From Jiangella mangrovi (GTDB lineage: Bacteria; Actinomycetota; Actinomycetes; Jiangellales; Jiangellaceae), in NCBI RefSeq assembly GCF_014204975.1, contig NZ_JACHMM010000001.1:3534001-3598000 (forward strand): 64,000 nt of DNA, given 5' to 3'. A program made the translations under genes and the position numbers. A model generated the notes under the pieces. That model was given only the letters and a program-made list of their open reading frames with translations. It was not told the origin of the DNA and did no database searches. Positions 37,445 through 46,865 of this stretch are shown here, in pieces (position 1 is the first letter of the stretch; the number at the start of each line of letters is the position of its first letter).

Positions 37445-38275
37445 CTAGCCCTTGAGGCCGCTGGCGAAGCCGCGGATCATGCGGCGCTGCAGCAGCAGGT
37501 AGACGAGCAGGATTGGGGCCATGCCGATGACGAGGCCGGCGAAGACGAGGTTCCACTGGGTCGCGAACTCGCCGACGAACGAGTACACGGCCACGGGGAT
37601 CGTCTGGCGCCCGGAGCCGCTGAGGAACAGGTTGGGCACCAGGAACGCGTTCCAGCACCCGATGGCGTTGAGGATGATCACGGTCCCGGTGACGGGTCGC
37701 ATCAGCGGGAAGACGACGGAGCGGAAGGCGCGCAGCTGCGAGGCGCCGTCGATCATGGCGGCCTCCTCGTAGTCGCGCGGGACCGCTCGGAGGAAGCCGG
37801 TGTAGAGGAAGACCGTGAGCGGTAGCTCGGTGCCGACCATGTAGAGGATCACCGACCAGTAGGAGCCGAGCAGCTCGGCGTCGCGGACCAGCTGGTAGAG
37901 CGGGATCAGCGCGAGCTGGAACGGGACCACGAGCCCGACGAGGAAGACGGCGAACAGGGCGCCGCTCCAGTGACTGGTGTGCCGGGCGATGGCGTACGCG
38001 GCGAGCGCGCCGGTGACCACGAGCGCCGCGACGCTCACGACGGTGATGACGACGCTGCTGAGGATGGCGGGCGCGAGGTCAGCCTGCTCCCAGGCCGCCG
38101 TGTAGTTGTCGAACGACAGCGCCGATGGGAGCGACAGCGGCGAGTTCGCCGCCTCTTCGGGGCTCTTCAACGACAGCACGACGAGCACGTACAGCGGGAA
38201 CGCGAACACCAGCGCGATCGCGATCATGACGATCTCGAGCGTCAACGTGCCGCCGCCGTAGCGCCGCCCGGTCAC
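37445..38275 (-). CDS. Sugar ABC transporter permease (MalG-like)
   Basis: 276 aa, GTG start overlapping the upstream permease stop (4 bp). Six spans, first about 12-32 (EIVMIAIALVFAFPLYVLVV). The EAA loop is DYEEAAMIDGASQLRAFRSVVFP, and the C-terminus RGFASGLKG is of the MalG type. Second permease of the CUT1 importer. Confidence 0.93.
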   Translation of the reverse strand: MTGRRYGGGTLTLEIVMIAIALVFAFPLYVLVVLSLKSPEEAANSPLSLPSALSFDNYTAAWEQADLAPAILSSVVITVVSVAALVVTGALAAYAIARHTSHWSGALFAVFLVGLVVPFQLALIPLYQLVRDAELLGSYWSVILYMVGTELPLTVFLYTGFLRAVPRDYEEAAMIDGASQLRAFRSVVFPLMRPVTGTVIILNAIGCWNAFLVPNLFLSGSGRQTIPVAVYSFVGEFATQWNLVFAGLVIGMAPILLVYLLLQRRMIRGFASGLKG

Positions 38276-39207
38276 GAGGCGGCCCGCTCGTTGCGGCGCA
38301 GGACCTTGTACTGGAGTGCGGCGACGACGGAGACGATGGCCGCGAGTACCAGGGCGACGGTCGTTCCGTAGCCGAAGTTCCCCAGGGTGAAGGCCTGCTG
38401 GTACTGGTAGCCGGTGAGCGTCTGAGTGGCGTTGCCGGGCCCGCCGCCGGTCATGGCGTAGACCTGGTCGAAGATCTTCAGGCCCATGATGGTGGAGAGC
38501 ACCACGTTGATGGTGATGGAAGGCGCCAGCAGCGGGATCACCACCCGGACGAAGGTCGTCACCCGTCCGGCGCCGTCGATCTGCGCCGCTTCGAGCAACT
38601 CACCGGGGATCGCCTGGAGGCCGGCCAGGTAGATGACCATGGCATAGCCCGTGAACTGCCAGATGATGACCGCGATGATCGACCAGAGTGCGAGGTCGGG
38701 ATCGCCGAGCCAGCTCTGCCGCAGCCCGTCGAGTCCGACGGCGCCCAGGACGGTGTTGAGGGTGCCGTCGGTCGAGTAGATGTACTGCCAGAGGAACGCG
38801 ATGATGATCGGCGTCATCACGGCCGGCGCGAAGAAGACGGTCCGCAGCACGTAGCGCGACTTGATCCGCGAGTTCAGTGCCACCGCCAGCGCCAGCCCGA
38901 CGACGTTCTGGATCAGCGGGAAGACCGTCGCGATGATCAGCTGGTGAATCAGCGCGCCCATGGCGTCGCCGTCGCCGAGGAAGGTCCGCAGGTTCTCGAG
39001 CCCGGTGAACGCGCGGGTCGCGCTGAGGCCGTTCCAGTCGGTGAAGGCCAGGTAGACGCCCGAGGCGACCGGATAGAGCACCACGACGGCGTAGACGGCG
39101 AGCGCCGGGACGGCGAACCACAGCGAGACATGGCTGCGCCGCCGTCGCGATCCGGTGCCGGTCGCGACCGGCCGACTCGCCGTCGTGGTCGTACTGGAGG
39201 TCATCAT
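38272..39207 (-). CDS. Sugar ABC transporter permease (MalF-like)
   Basis: 311 aa from the ATG at 39207; another ATG at 39204 and a GTG upstream are possible. It begins with a Ser/Thr-rich tail of about 25 residues, then six spans, with the EAA loop ELLEAAQIDGAGRVTTFVRVVIP. First gene of the leftward operon permease-permease-binding protein-LacI. A perfect-arm operator at 39233-39253 sits 26 bp in front of the start. Confidence 0.93.
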   Translation of the reverse strand: MMTSSTTTTASRPVATGTGSRRRRSHVSLWFAVPALAVYAVVVLYPVASGVYLAFTDWNGLSATRAFTGLENLRTFLGDGDAMGALIHQLIIATVFPLIQNVVGLALAVALNSRIKSRYVLRTVFFAPAVMTPIIIAFLWQYIYSTDGTLNTVLGAVGLDGLRQSWLGDPDLALWSIIAVIIWQFTGYAMVIYLAGLQAIPGELLEAAQIDGAGRVTTFVRVVIPLLAPSITINVVLSTIMGLKIFDQVYAMTGGGPGNATQTLTGYQYQQAFTLGNFGYGTTVALVLAAIVSVVAALQYKVLRRNERAAS

Positions 39208-39232
39208 CACCACCGTTTCTCCGTTGAACGTG

Positions 39233-39253
39233 GGAGTTGTATCGATTAACTCC
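39233..39253. promoter_or_regulatory. Palindromic operator upstream of the permease operon
   Basis: GGAGTTGTATCGATTAACTCC: arms GGAGTT and AACTCC are exact complements around an ATCGAT centre. This is a LacI-type site with a central CG. It lies between -26 and -46 relative to the permease start and is the expected target of the LacI protein encoded at 35034-36053. Confidence 0.75.
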
Positions 39254-39393
39254 ATCGACGATGCCGCAGCATAGGCAGTCGACGGCCGTGGCGTCAATCC
39301 TCACTGTCTCACGGCGATAACCATGCATTCAGCTCAGGATTCGCTCATCTGTGAAGCACCTGACTTGACGCCGACGGCGTGCCAGTGTGACCG

Positions 39394-39410
39394 TTAGATC
39401 GATTTACATC
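39394..39410. promoter_or_regulatory. Second ATCGAT-centred operator, upstream of the dehydratase
   Basis: TTAGATCGATTTAC is centred on ATCGAT (39398-39403) and shares the core with the site at 39233. It lies about 30 bp before the ATG at 39439. A repressor could bind both divergent promoters in this 230-bp region. Confidence 0.6.
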
Positions 39411-39438
39411 ACATCTGATCAAGGGAGGGCCGCGGCAT

Positions 39439-40530
39439 ATGACGATCGCGAGCGTCCGGGTGACGGCGTACTCGGCGCCGTACGAGAAGCCGATCACGAA
39501 CGGGCTCTACACGTACACGGATACCGAGATCGTCGTCTGCGAGCTCGAGACCGCGGACGGGATCACCGGCGTCGGCTGGACGCACGGTGGAGCCATCGTC
39601 TTCCAGGCGCTGCGCCAGATCGCCGAGTCCGTGGTCGGCCTGCCGCTGAACACCGAGCGCATCTGGGCCGCGATCTACCGGCCCAAGATCTACGGCCGCC
39701 GCGGCCTGAGCACCCGGGCGATCAGCGCCGTCGACATCGCGGTCTGGGACGCCATCGGCAAGCAGGCCGGCATGTCCGTTCACAGGTTGCTGGGCGGCTA
39801 CCGCGACCGCGTCCCGGCCTACGCGGCGGGCGGCTACTACGAGCCGGGCAAGACGCTCGACGATCTCCAGGACGAGATGCGCGGTCGGGTCGACGACGGC
39901 GTTGCGGCGGTGAAGATGAAGGTCGGCGGCGTCCCGATCGCCGCGGACCTCGCCCGGGTCGACGCGGTCATCGAGGCGGTCGGCGACGGCGTCGACGTGC
40001 TGGTCGACGCGAACAACGCCTACGACCGCATCGGCGCCCGCCGCATGGCGCGTGCCCTCGGCGAGCGGGGCGTCTACTGGTTCGAGGAGCCGCTCGGCCC
40101 CGACGACTTCGACGGCGCCGCCGCGCTGGTCGCGGCGGGCGACGTGCCGATCGCCCTCGGCGAGAACGAGTACACGCTGCCCGGCTTCCGCCACCTCGTC
40201 GACACCGGCTGCGCCGACGTCCTCAACGCCGACGCCCAGATCCTCGGCGGCATCACCGAATGGCAGAAGTCCGCCCATTACGCACTGGCCCACGACACCC
40301 CCGTCGCCCCGCACGGCGACCAGGAGATCCACGTCCACCTCGTCGCCGCCGTTCCCAACGGCCTGATCGTCGAGTACTACGACAACAGCCTGAACACGCT
40401 GAAGGACGTCATGTTCGAGCAACGCCTCGAGCTCAACGTCGACGGCACGATCTCGGTACCGGACCGCCCGGGCCTCGGCTTCGACCTGGACCGCCGCGCG
40501 CTCGAGCCGTTCAAGGTGGCCGGCGCATGA
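39439..40530 (+). CDS. Enolase-superfamily acid-sugar dehydratase (mandelate racemase subgroup)
   Basis: 363 aa, preceded by AAGGGAGGG. Capping domain about 1-115; barrel about 120-345. Catalytic and metal residues are visible: KMK (AAVKMKVGG), VLVDANNAY (Asp), YWFEEPLGPDD (Glu) and ALGENEYT (Glu). An Asp in NADAQILGGITE and the His of VAPHGDQ form the His-Asp dyad of the mandelate-racemase subgroup. It probably abstracts an alpha proton from a sugar acid and eliminates water or epimerises. Coupled by ATGA to the lyase gene and divergent from an importer. Confidence 0.9.
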   Translation: MTIASVRVTAYSAPYEKPITNGLYTYTDTEIVVCELETADGITGVGWTHGGAIVFQALRQIAESVVGLPLNTERIWAAIYRPKIYGRRGLSTRAISAVDIAVWDAIGKQAGMSVHRLLGGYRDRVPAYAAGGYYEPGKTLDDLQDEMRGRVDDGVAAVKMKVGGVPIAADLARVDAVIEAVGDGVDVLVDANNAYDRIGARRMARALGERGVYWFEEPLGPDDFDGAAALVAAGDVPIALGENEYTLPGFRHLVDTGCADVLNADAQILGGITEWQKSAHYALAHDTPVAPHGDQEIHVHLVAAVPNGLIVEYYDNSLNTLKDVMFEQRLELNVDGTISVPDRPGLGFDLDRRALEPFKVAGA

Positions 40531-41984
40531 CCGACGTCGATCATCCTGGTCCGGCCTACGACGCGGCGCGAGCGCTGCTCTTCCGGCCGTCGCCGCTCGT
40601 CCACGCCTTCGGCCTCGACATGAACCGGGCCGCCCTCGTCGTCGTGCACGAGGCGGGACTGGTCGAGGACGGTGTCGCCGCCGGCCTCGCGCGGGCGATC
40701 GACCTGCTGGCCGCCGAGCCGTACGCGGGGGAGTGGGTCGACTACCTGGAGTTCGAGTCCCGCCTGGCCGAACTGGTCGGCGGCGACGCGTCGCTGATCC
40801 ACCTCGGCCGGAGCCGGCAGGACATGTTCTCCGCCACTTGCCGCGCCGTGCTCCGCGCGGGGATCCTCGAGGTGCTCGACGCGCTCGTCGTGCTGCGCGG
40901 GCGGTTGCTCGGCCTCGCGGAGACGCACGCCGGCACCGTCGTGCCGGCCTACACCCACGGCGTGCAGGCTCAGCCGACGACGTTCGGCCACTACCTGCTG
41001 GCGGTCGACGACGCGATGGGCCGCGGGTTCGCCCGGCTGGACCAGGCGTACGCGCGCGGCAACGTCTCGCCGCTCGGCGCCGGCGCCCTGACGACGTCGA
41101 GGTTCGCCCTCGACCGCTCGCTGCTGGCCGGGCTGCTCGGCTTCGACGGCGTCGTCGAGAACTCCTATGCCGCCAACCACCTGGCGCCGACCGACGCCAT
41201 TCTCGAGGCGGCCGCGGGGTTCGGCATCGTGGCCGTGCAGGTGACGCAGATCGTCCAGGACGTGCACCAAGTGCAGGCGGCTCCGCTTCCGTGGCTGACG
41301 CTGGCGGCCGGCCCGCTGACCGGCATCAGCAGCATGATGCCGCAGAAGCGAAACCCCACAGCTCTGGAGACGCTGCGCGAGCTGGCCTCATTGGTCACCG
41401 GATCGCTCGGCGCACTGTTCACGGCGGCGCACAACCTGCACACCGGCATGCCCGACATTCGCGAGGTGAGCATCACCCAGCTCGCCGCGGAGCCGACCCG
41501 GCTGTTGGTGGAGCTCTTCGGCGACGTGCTGGCAGCGCTGCGGGTCGACCGCGCACGAGCGCTCGCCGAGTGCGCGAACGACTACTCCACGATGACCGAG
41601 CTGGCCGACCTGCTGCACGACACCGCCGGCGTCTCCTTCCGCGACGGGCACCGGTTCGCGTCGCAGCTGGCCGACCACGGCCGCGCCCAGGCCTTGGCCC
41701 CGGCCGACATCGGCGTCGACGCGGCCGCAGCCATCTACCGGCAGGTCACGGGTCAGGACTTCCCGCTGACCGAGCAGCGCTACCGCACCGCGCTCGACCC
41801 TGCCGCGTTCGTCCGGAGCCGGGCCGGTCTCGGCGGCCCGCAACCGGCGGAGCTCGCCCGCATGCTCGACACGCAGCGCGACCAGCTGGCGAACGACGCC
41901 GCGGCGGTCAGCGGCCACCGCGGCCGGCTGGCCGCCGCCGCCGAACAGCTGGAGAAGCGGTTCCGAGCGCTGGTTGGAGGTTGA
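40527..41984 (+). CDS. Argininosuccinate lyase-like enzyme (fumarase/aspartase superfamily)
   Basis: 485 aa. The superfamily signature GISSMMPQKRNP carries the catalytic Ser, and AYTHGVQAQPTTFGHYLLA matches the ASL GYTHLQ region, so argininosuccinate lyase is the closest form. The ASL substrate loop usually reads GRSRNDQ; here it is GRSRQDMFSAT, so argininosuccinate is unlikely to be the substrate. The conserved GNVSPLGAGAL loop is present. It likely eliminates a group from an acid produced by the preceding dehydratase. No arg biosynthesis genes are near. Confidence 0.88.
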   Translation: MTDVDHPGPAYDAARALLFRPSPLVHAFGLDMNRAALVVVHEAGLVEDGVAAGLARAIDLLAAEPYAGEWVDYLEFESRLAELVGGDASLIHLGRSRQDMFSATCRAVLRAGILEVLDALVVLRGRLLGLAETHAGTVVPAYTHGVQAQPTTFGHYLLAVDDAMGRGFARLDQAYARGNVSPLGAGALTTSRFALDRSLLAGLLGFDGVVENSYAANHLAPTDAILEAAAGFGIVAVQVTQIVQDVHQVQAAPLPWLTLAAGPLTGISSMMPQKRNPTALETLRELASLVTGSLGALFTAAHNLHTGMPDIREVSITQLAAEPTRLLVELFGDVLAALRVDRARALAECANDYSTMTELADLLHDTAGVSFRDGHRFASQLADHGRAQALAPADIGVDAAAAIYRQVTGQDFPLTEQRYRTALDPAAFVRSRAGLGGPQPAELARMLDTQRDQLANDAAAVSGHRGRLAAAAEQLEKRFRALVGG

Positions 41985-42045
41985 CCTGAGACGCCCGAGG
42001 CACGATGACCCGGAGCCGGCCAACCGGTCCCGGGTGAGCCGCTTG

Positions 42046-43056
42046 TCACCTGGACACGGTGGACGAACGGACCACGAGCTCGGGCGGGAAGACGGTCTGG
42101 CGGGGGATGCTATCGGGGTCCGCCGCTTCCTCCAGGACGATCCGCAACGCGGTGCGCCCCATCACGCGGCTGGGCTGGCGGATGGACGAGAGCGGCACGG
42201 CGGCCGCGGCGGCGAAGGGGATGTCGTCGAAGCCGATGATCGCGATGTCCTGAGGGACCCTCGCGCGTCCGTCCGTGACGAGGGACTGCAGGAGTCCCAA
42301 CGCGATCAGATCGTTGGCGGCGAACAGGGCATCCGGCCAGTCGCTGGGGGAGCGCGCCAGGATGCGGGCGCCGGCGGACACGCCGTCCTCGACGGCCATG
42401 CTCTCCGTTGCGATGACCTCGAGGGACGCGGGGGTGTTGGCGTTCTCCGCCGCTGCGCGAGCTCCGGCGAGCCGGTCGTTGACCTGACGGATGTCGAACG
42501 GGCCGCCGACGAAGGCGATCCGGTCGCGACCGGTCTCGATCAGGTGCTCGACGGCGAGCCGCCCCCCGGCGACGCTGTCGACCGAGACGGACGAGAACTT
42601 ACCGTCGCCGCTGAACCGGTCGACCAGGACGACGGCGATGCCGGCTTCCCGGAGGCGGCCGAGATGGGCCGTCACGTCGCCGTACGGGGCGATGAGCAGG
42701 CCCCGGACCTGCTGTTCGTGGAAGAGGTCGATGTAGGTGCGCTCGCGGCGCGGGTCTTGGTCGGTGTTGCCGTAGAGGACAGCGATGCTGTGGCTGCTCG
42801 CCTCGTCTTCGGCGCCGCGGACGACGTCGTTGTAGAAGGGGTTCTGGCCGTCAAGGACGACGAACCCCACCGTGGCGCTGATGCCGGCGCGCAGCTTCCG
42901 CGCGGCGTCGTTGCGGACGTAGCCGAGCTCCTCGATGGCGCGGGTCACCCGGGTCACCGAGTCTGCGGACACCTCGTTCGGCCGGTTGAGCACGTTCGAG
43001 ACGGTGCCGACGGACACACCGGCGCGCTGCGCCACGTCCCGGATGCTCACGGCCAC
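42046..43056 (-). CDS. LacI-family transcriptional regulator (rhamnoside cluster)
   Basis: 336 aa from the GTG at 43056, which follows GGAGG by 5 nt; the open frame continues upstream to 43155, but that part lacks HTH sequence. HTH VSIRDVAQRAGVSVGTVSNVLNRPNEVS, hinge NDAARKLRAGISATVGFVVLDGQ, then the PBP-like domain with DIAIIGFDDIPFAAAAAVPLSSIRQP. Divergent from the rhamnose-type importer; the palindrome at 43142-43155 between them and the related site at 48357 are its likely operators. Confidence 0.94.
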   Translation of the reverse strand: MAVSIRDVAQRAGVSVGTVSNVLNRPNEVSADSVTRVTRAIEELGYVRNDAARKLRAGISATVGFVVLDGQNPFYNDVVRGAEDEASSHSIAVLYGNTDQDPRRERTYIDLFHEQQVRGLLIAPYGDVTAHLGRLREAGIAVVLVDRFSGDGKFSSVSVDSVAGGRLAVEHLIETGRDRIAFVGGPFDIRQVNDRLAGARAAAENANTPASLEVIATESMAVEDGVSAGARILARSPSDWPDALFAANDLIALGLLQSLVTDGRARVPQDIAIIGFDDIPFAAAAAVPLSSIRQPSRVMGRTALRIVLEEAADPDSIPRQTVFPPELVVRSSTVSR

Positions 43057-43141
43057 GGACGCCTCCACTCTCCATCGACCAGGAATCGGCCCGAGAACTT
43101 GACCGCACCGCGGCAGGTCCCTAGGGTAACTTGAACTTAGC

Positions 43142-43167
43142 ATGAATCGATTCATCCTTGATTCAAG
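43142..43167. promoter_or_regulatory. Palindromic operator in front of the rhamnose-type importer
   Basis: ATGAATCGATTCAT (43142-43155) is a perfect 14-bp palindrome, followed by another, CTTGATTCAAG (43157-43167), repeating the TGATTCAA half. Located 42-67 bp before the importer start and 86 bp in front of the divergent LacI start. LacI-type site with central CG. Confidence 0.8.
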
Positions 43168-43208
43168 TCGAGTTCGGACGACGATCCCTCAGCGAGGAGG
43201 AGGCCTGC

Positions 43209-44738
43209 GTGGCCATCGAAGTCGAAGCGTCCGCCCCGCCGCGTCCGGTGCTCGAGCTGCGACGGGTCGTGAAGTCGTTCGGCCCGGTCGTCGCGCTGCG
43301 ATCCGGCTCATTGATCCTCGAGCGAGGCTCGATCCACGCACTCATCGGCGAGAACGGCGCCGGCAAGTCGACGCTCGTCAAGATCGTCGCCGGCCTCTAT
43401 CGCCGCGATGCGGGCGACCTCCTCCTCGACGGCGAATCGGTCGACTTCTCCAGCACCGCACAGTCCAAGGCCGCGGGCATCGCGGTGATCTACCAGGAGC
43501 CGACGCTCTTCCCCGACCTCTCGGTCACCGAGAACATCTTCATGGGCCGCCAGCCCGTGACCCGGCTCGGGCGGATCGATCGCCGAGCGATGCGCGAGGA
43601 GGCGCAGGAGATCTTCGGCCGTCTGGGCGTGGCACTCGACCCGGACCGCGTCACCGAGGGCCTGTCCATTGCCGACCAGCAGATCATCGAGATCGCCAAG
43701 GCGATCTCCCTCGACGCGCGTGTGCTGATCATGGACGAGCCGACGGCGGCGTTGTCGGGCGTCGAGGTCGAGCGCCTGTTCGCCGTCGCCCGGAGCCTTC
43801 GCGACGAGGGTCGGGCGCTGCTGTTCATCTCGCACCGGTTCGACGAGGTCTTCGCGCTGTGCGACACCGTCACGGTCATGCGCGACGGCTCCTACGTCGA
43901 CACCACGCCCATCGCCGACACCACGGTCGACGACCTCGTCAGACAGATGGTCGGGCGTGACGTCACCGAGCTCTACCCGAAGCTCGCCGCGGACATCGGT
44001 GACGTCGTGCTGGAGGTCGAGGGGATCACCCGCGCCGGTGTGTTCCGCGACGTCTCATTCTCGGTGCGTGCCGGCGAGATCGTCGGCCTCGCGGGCCTGG
44101 TCGGCGCGGGGCGCAGCGAGGTCGCGCGCGCGATCTTCGGGGTCGACGCGTACGAGAGCGGCAGCGTACGGGTGAACGGAGAGGCATTGCCGAAGGGTCG
44201 CCCGCGCACGTCGACGAGTCGTGGCATCGCCCTCGTCCCCGAGGACCGGCGCAGACAAGGCCTGGTTCTCGACGACGGCGTCTCGCGCAACCTCACGCTG
44301 GCCATCCGGTCCAAGCTCGCCAGGTGGGGGCTGGTGTGGACCCGCAGTGAGAACGAGGCGGCGCAGGTGTGGGCGAGCCGGCTCGAGGTGAAGACGTCCG
44401 CCCTCGATGCCCAGGCCAGCACGCTCTCGGGCGGCAACCAGCAGAAGGTCGTGCTCGGCAAGTGGCTTGCCACCGAGCCGAGAGTGCTCATCGTCGACGA
44501 GCCGACGCGCGGCATCGACGTCGGCACCAAGGCCGAGGTGCATCGTCTGCTGAGCCGGCTCGCCCAGCAGGGCATCGCGATCCTCATGATCTCGTCCGAG
44601 CTCCCGGAGGTGCTTGGGATGGCCGACCGCGTCCTCGTCATGAGAGAAGGGCGCCTCACGGGTGAGTTCCCGCGTGACCAGGCGACGCCGGAGGCCATCA
44701 TGCACGCCGCCACCACGGTCACGGAGGCGGTCCGATGA
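43209..44738 (+). CDS. Sugar ABC transporter ATPase (RbsA/RhaT-type, duplicated)
   Basis: 509 aa, GTG start after GAGGAGGAGG; an upstream in-frame ATG gives a less plausible 17-residue extension. Two ATPase domains, as in CUT2 importers. First: [10 protein letters not shown] (Walker A), [10 protein letters not shown] (Walker B), with the signature region [14 protein letters not shown]. Second: LVGAGRSE (degenerate Walker A) and [26 protein letters not shown]. With its two permeases and binding protein it forms a complete CUT2 importer, probably for L-rhamnose. Confidence 0.95.
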   Translation: MAIEVEASAPPRPVLELRRVVKSFGPVVALRSGSLILERGSIHALIGENGAGKSTLVKIVAGLYRRDAGDLLLDGESVDFSSTAQSKAAGIAVIYQEPTLFPDLSVTENIFMGRQPVTRLGRIDRRAMREEAQEIFGRLGVALDPDRVTEGLSIADQQIIEIAKAISLDARVLIMDEPTAALSGVEVERLFAVARSLRDEGRALLFISHRFDEVFALCDTVTVMRDGSYVDTTPIADTTVDDLVRQMVGRDVTELYPKLAADIGDVVLEVEGITRAGVFRDVSFSVRAGEIVGLAGLVGAGRSEVARAIFGVDAYESGSVRVNGEALPKGRPRTSTSRGIALVPEDRRRQGLVLDDGVSRNLTLAIRSKLARWGLVWTRSENEAAQVWASRLEVKTSALDAQASTLSGGNQQKVVLGKWLATEPRVLIVDEPTRGIDVGTKAEVHRLLSRLAQQGIAILMISSELPEVLGMADRVLVMREGRLTGEFPRDQATPEAIMHAATTVTEAVR

Positions 44739-45772
44739 CCACGGTCACGCGCCCTTCGGCTCCCGGCGCCAGCAGCGCGTCCAGGTTGATGCGCCACGCC
44801 GCCACCGCGCGCGAGACCGGCATCCTGGTCGCCCTGGTGCTGGTGATCATCGCCGCGACCCTCAGCAACCCGAACTTCCTCTTCTCCAGCGACGGGTTCC
44901 GCGACCTGCTCCTCACGCCGTCGCTGCTCCTGCTGGTCGCCGTCGGCCAGGCGATCGTGATCATCACCCGCAACGTCGACCTCTCGGTGGGGTCGATCGT
45001 GGGCCTGACGGCGTACCTCACCGGCACCCTCTTCGTCGACGTCTCCGGCATCCCGATCGTCGTGGTGTTCCTCGCCGGTGTCGCCCTGGGCGGACTGCTC
45101 GGTCTCGTCAACGGAGCCCTTGTCGCCTTCGCGCGGGTGCCGGCGCTCGTGATCACGCTCGGGACCATGTACGTCTACCGCGGCATCAACGTCGCCTGGA
45201 CGGGCAGCGACCGCATCAACGCCTCGGACATGCCGGGCGGCTTCCGCGGACTCGGTACCGACCAGGTGCTGGGCATCCCGATCCTCACGATCATCGCCCT
45301 CGTCGTGCTCGCCGGCGCCGCGTGGTATCTGCGCAACCTGCGCAGCGGGCGCGAGCTGTACGCGATCGGCTCCGATCCGGCCGCCGCCCATCTGTGTGGC
45401 CTGCCCATGACCCGGCGCATCGTCGCGGCATTCGTCGTCAGCGGCGCCCTGTCCGGGCTGGCCGGCGTGCTGTTCGCCGCCCGCTACGGCACCGTCAGCT
45501 CCGGCGCCGGGTTCGGCTGGGAGTTGCAGGCGATCGGTGCTGCGGTCATCGGCGGCGTCGCCATCTCGGGCGGCGTCGGCACCGTCCGGGGTGCCGCCAT
45601 CGGCGCGTTCCTGCTGCTCACCATCAACCGCGCCCTGCCGATCCTCGGAATCGACGACTTCTGGCAGCGAGCGGTCGTGGGCGTCCTCATCCTCGGCGCG
45701 ATCGTGCTCGACCGGGTGCTCGCGGTGAGACAGCACCGACGGCTCATCGCCCAACGGGAGGAGACGAGATGA
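44735..45772 (+). CDS. Sugar ABC transporter permease, RbsC-like (first)
   Basis: 345 aa, ATG overlapping the ATPase stop by 4 bp. About nine hydrophobic spans with the CUT2 permease motif [20 protein letters not shown] and [18 protein letters not shown]. Paired with the second permease by another 4-bp overlap. Inner-membrane channel half for rhamnose-type uptake. Confidence 0.94.
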   Translation: MTTVTRPSAPGASSASRLMRHAATARETGILVALVLVIIAATLSNPNFLFSSDGFRDLLLTPSLLLLVAVGQAIVIITRNVDLSVGSIVGLTAYLTGTLFVDVSGIPIVVVFLAGVALGGLLGLVNGALVAFARVPALVITLGTMYVYRGINVAWTGSDRINASDMPGGFRGLGTDQVLGIPILTIIALVVLAGAAWYLRNLRSGRELYAIGSDPAAAHLCGLPMTRRIVAAFVVSGALSGLAGVLFAARYGTVSSGAGFGWELQAIGAAVIGGVAISGGVGTVRGAAIGAFLLLTINRALPILGIDDFWQRAVVGVLILGAIVLDRVLAVRQHRRLIAQREETR

Positions 45773-46833
45773 CCGCGACCGAGGTCGCCGTGCGCACCTA
45801 CAAGCCCCACGCGAGGCCCGCGTGGCGACGGGCGCTGCTCACCCGCGAAACCGCCATCGTCGTGATCCTCGTGCTCGTGGTCGTCGTGTCGCTCGCCACC
45901 GTGCCCAACTTCGACAGCCCGCTGACCGCGACCTATCTGCTCCGCGACGTCGCCCCGATCCTGCTGATCGCCCTGCCCATGACGCTCATCATCGTCACCG
46001 AGGAGATCGACCTCTCGGTCGCCAGCATCGTCGGTCTCGCGAGCGTCGTGACCGGTCTGCTCACCCAGGCCGGGCTGCCGTTCCCCCTGGCCGCACTTGC
46101 CGCCGTCCTGGTGGGAACACTGGCGGGAGCGTTCAACGGGTTCCTCGTGACCGTGGTCGGCCTGCCGTCGCTCGCGGTCACCATCGGCACGCTGGCGCTC
46201 TTCCGCGGCATCGCGGTCGGCCTGCTCGGCACCACGGCGATCACAGACTTCCCGGAGAGCTGGACCGACCTCGCCAAGGCCAACATCCCCGGCACGCCGA
46301 TCCCGGTCGTCATGATTCTCTTCGCCATCCTCGCGGTCGTCTTCGCCGTGCTGCTGCACTTCACGCCGTACGGACGGTCGCTGTACGCGATCGGCCTGAA
46401 CAAGGACGCGGCGGCGTTCTCTGGCATCGACGTCGCCCGGACCAAGTTCCAGTTGTTCGTCCTCAGCGGCGCGGTGTCGGGATTCGCGGGCGTGTACTTC
46501 ACGCTGCTGTACTCCAACGCCCGCGGCGACAACGCCATGGGGATGGAGTTGCAGATCATCGCCGCGGTGCTGCTCGGGGGCGTCTCGATCTTCGGCGGGC
46601 GAGGGGCGCTGCACGGCGTGATCGCCGGCGTGCTCCTCATCGGGACACTCGGCAGCGCTCTCCGGCTGGCCGGGATCTCCAGCGACATCATCAACGTCAT
46701 CACTGGCCTGCTGCTCATCGCGTCCGTGGTGTCTACCAGCCTCCTCGCCTGGCTCCAGACCCGGCGGTTCGGCGCCCTCTCGAGGAGACGACGACCGGGG
46801 GACGACCGCCGACCACAGCCGGCACCCCAATAG
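45769..46833 (+). CDS. Sugar ABC transporter permease, RbsC-like (second)
   Basis: 354 aa. CUT2 permease with IIVTEEIDLSVASIVGLASVV, VVGLPSLAVTIGTLALFRGI and GYxRSLYAIG-like FTPYGRSLYAIGLNKDAA. The C-terminus is Arg/Pro-rich (LSRRRRPGDDRR). Two different permeases, rather than one homodimeric RbsC, is typical of rhamnose importers (RhaP and RhaQ). Confidence 0.94.
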   Translation: MTATEVAVRTYKPHARPAWRRALLTRETAIVVILVLVVVVSLATVPNFDSPLTATYLLRDVAPILLIALPMTLIIVTEEIDLSVASIVGLASVVTGLLTQAGLPFPLAALAAVLVGTLAGAFNGFLVTVVGLPSLAVTIGTLALFRGIAVGLLGTTAITDFPESWTDLAKANIPGTPIPVVMILFAILAVVFAVLLHFTPYGRSLYAIGLNKDAAAFSGIDVARTKFQLFVLSGAVSGFAGVYFTLLYSNARGDNAMGMELQIIAAVLLGGVSIFGGRGALHGVIAGVLLIGTLGSALRLAGISSDIINVITGLLLIASVVSTSLLAWLQTRRFGALSRRRRPGDDRRPQPAPQ

Positions 46834-46865
46834 CAGTGCGTTCGCATCAAGGAAGGAAGACAACG

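Noticed and set aside
42008-42035. Possible terminator between the lyase and LacI genes
   Set aside because: Only a 6-bp stem (ACCCGG/CCGGGT) with a long loop; too weak to call.
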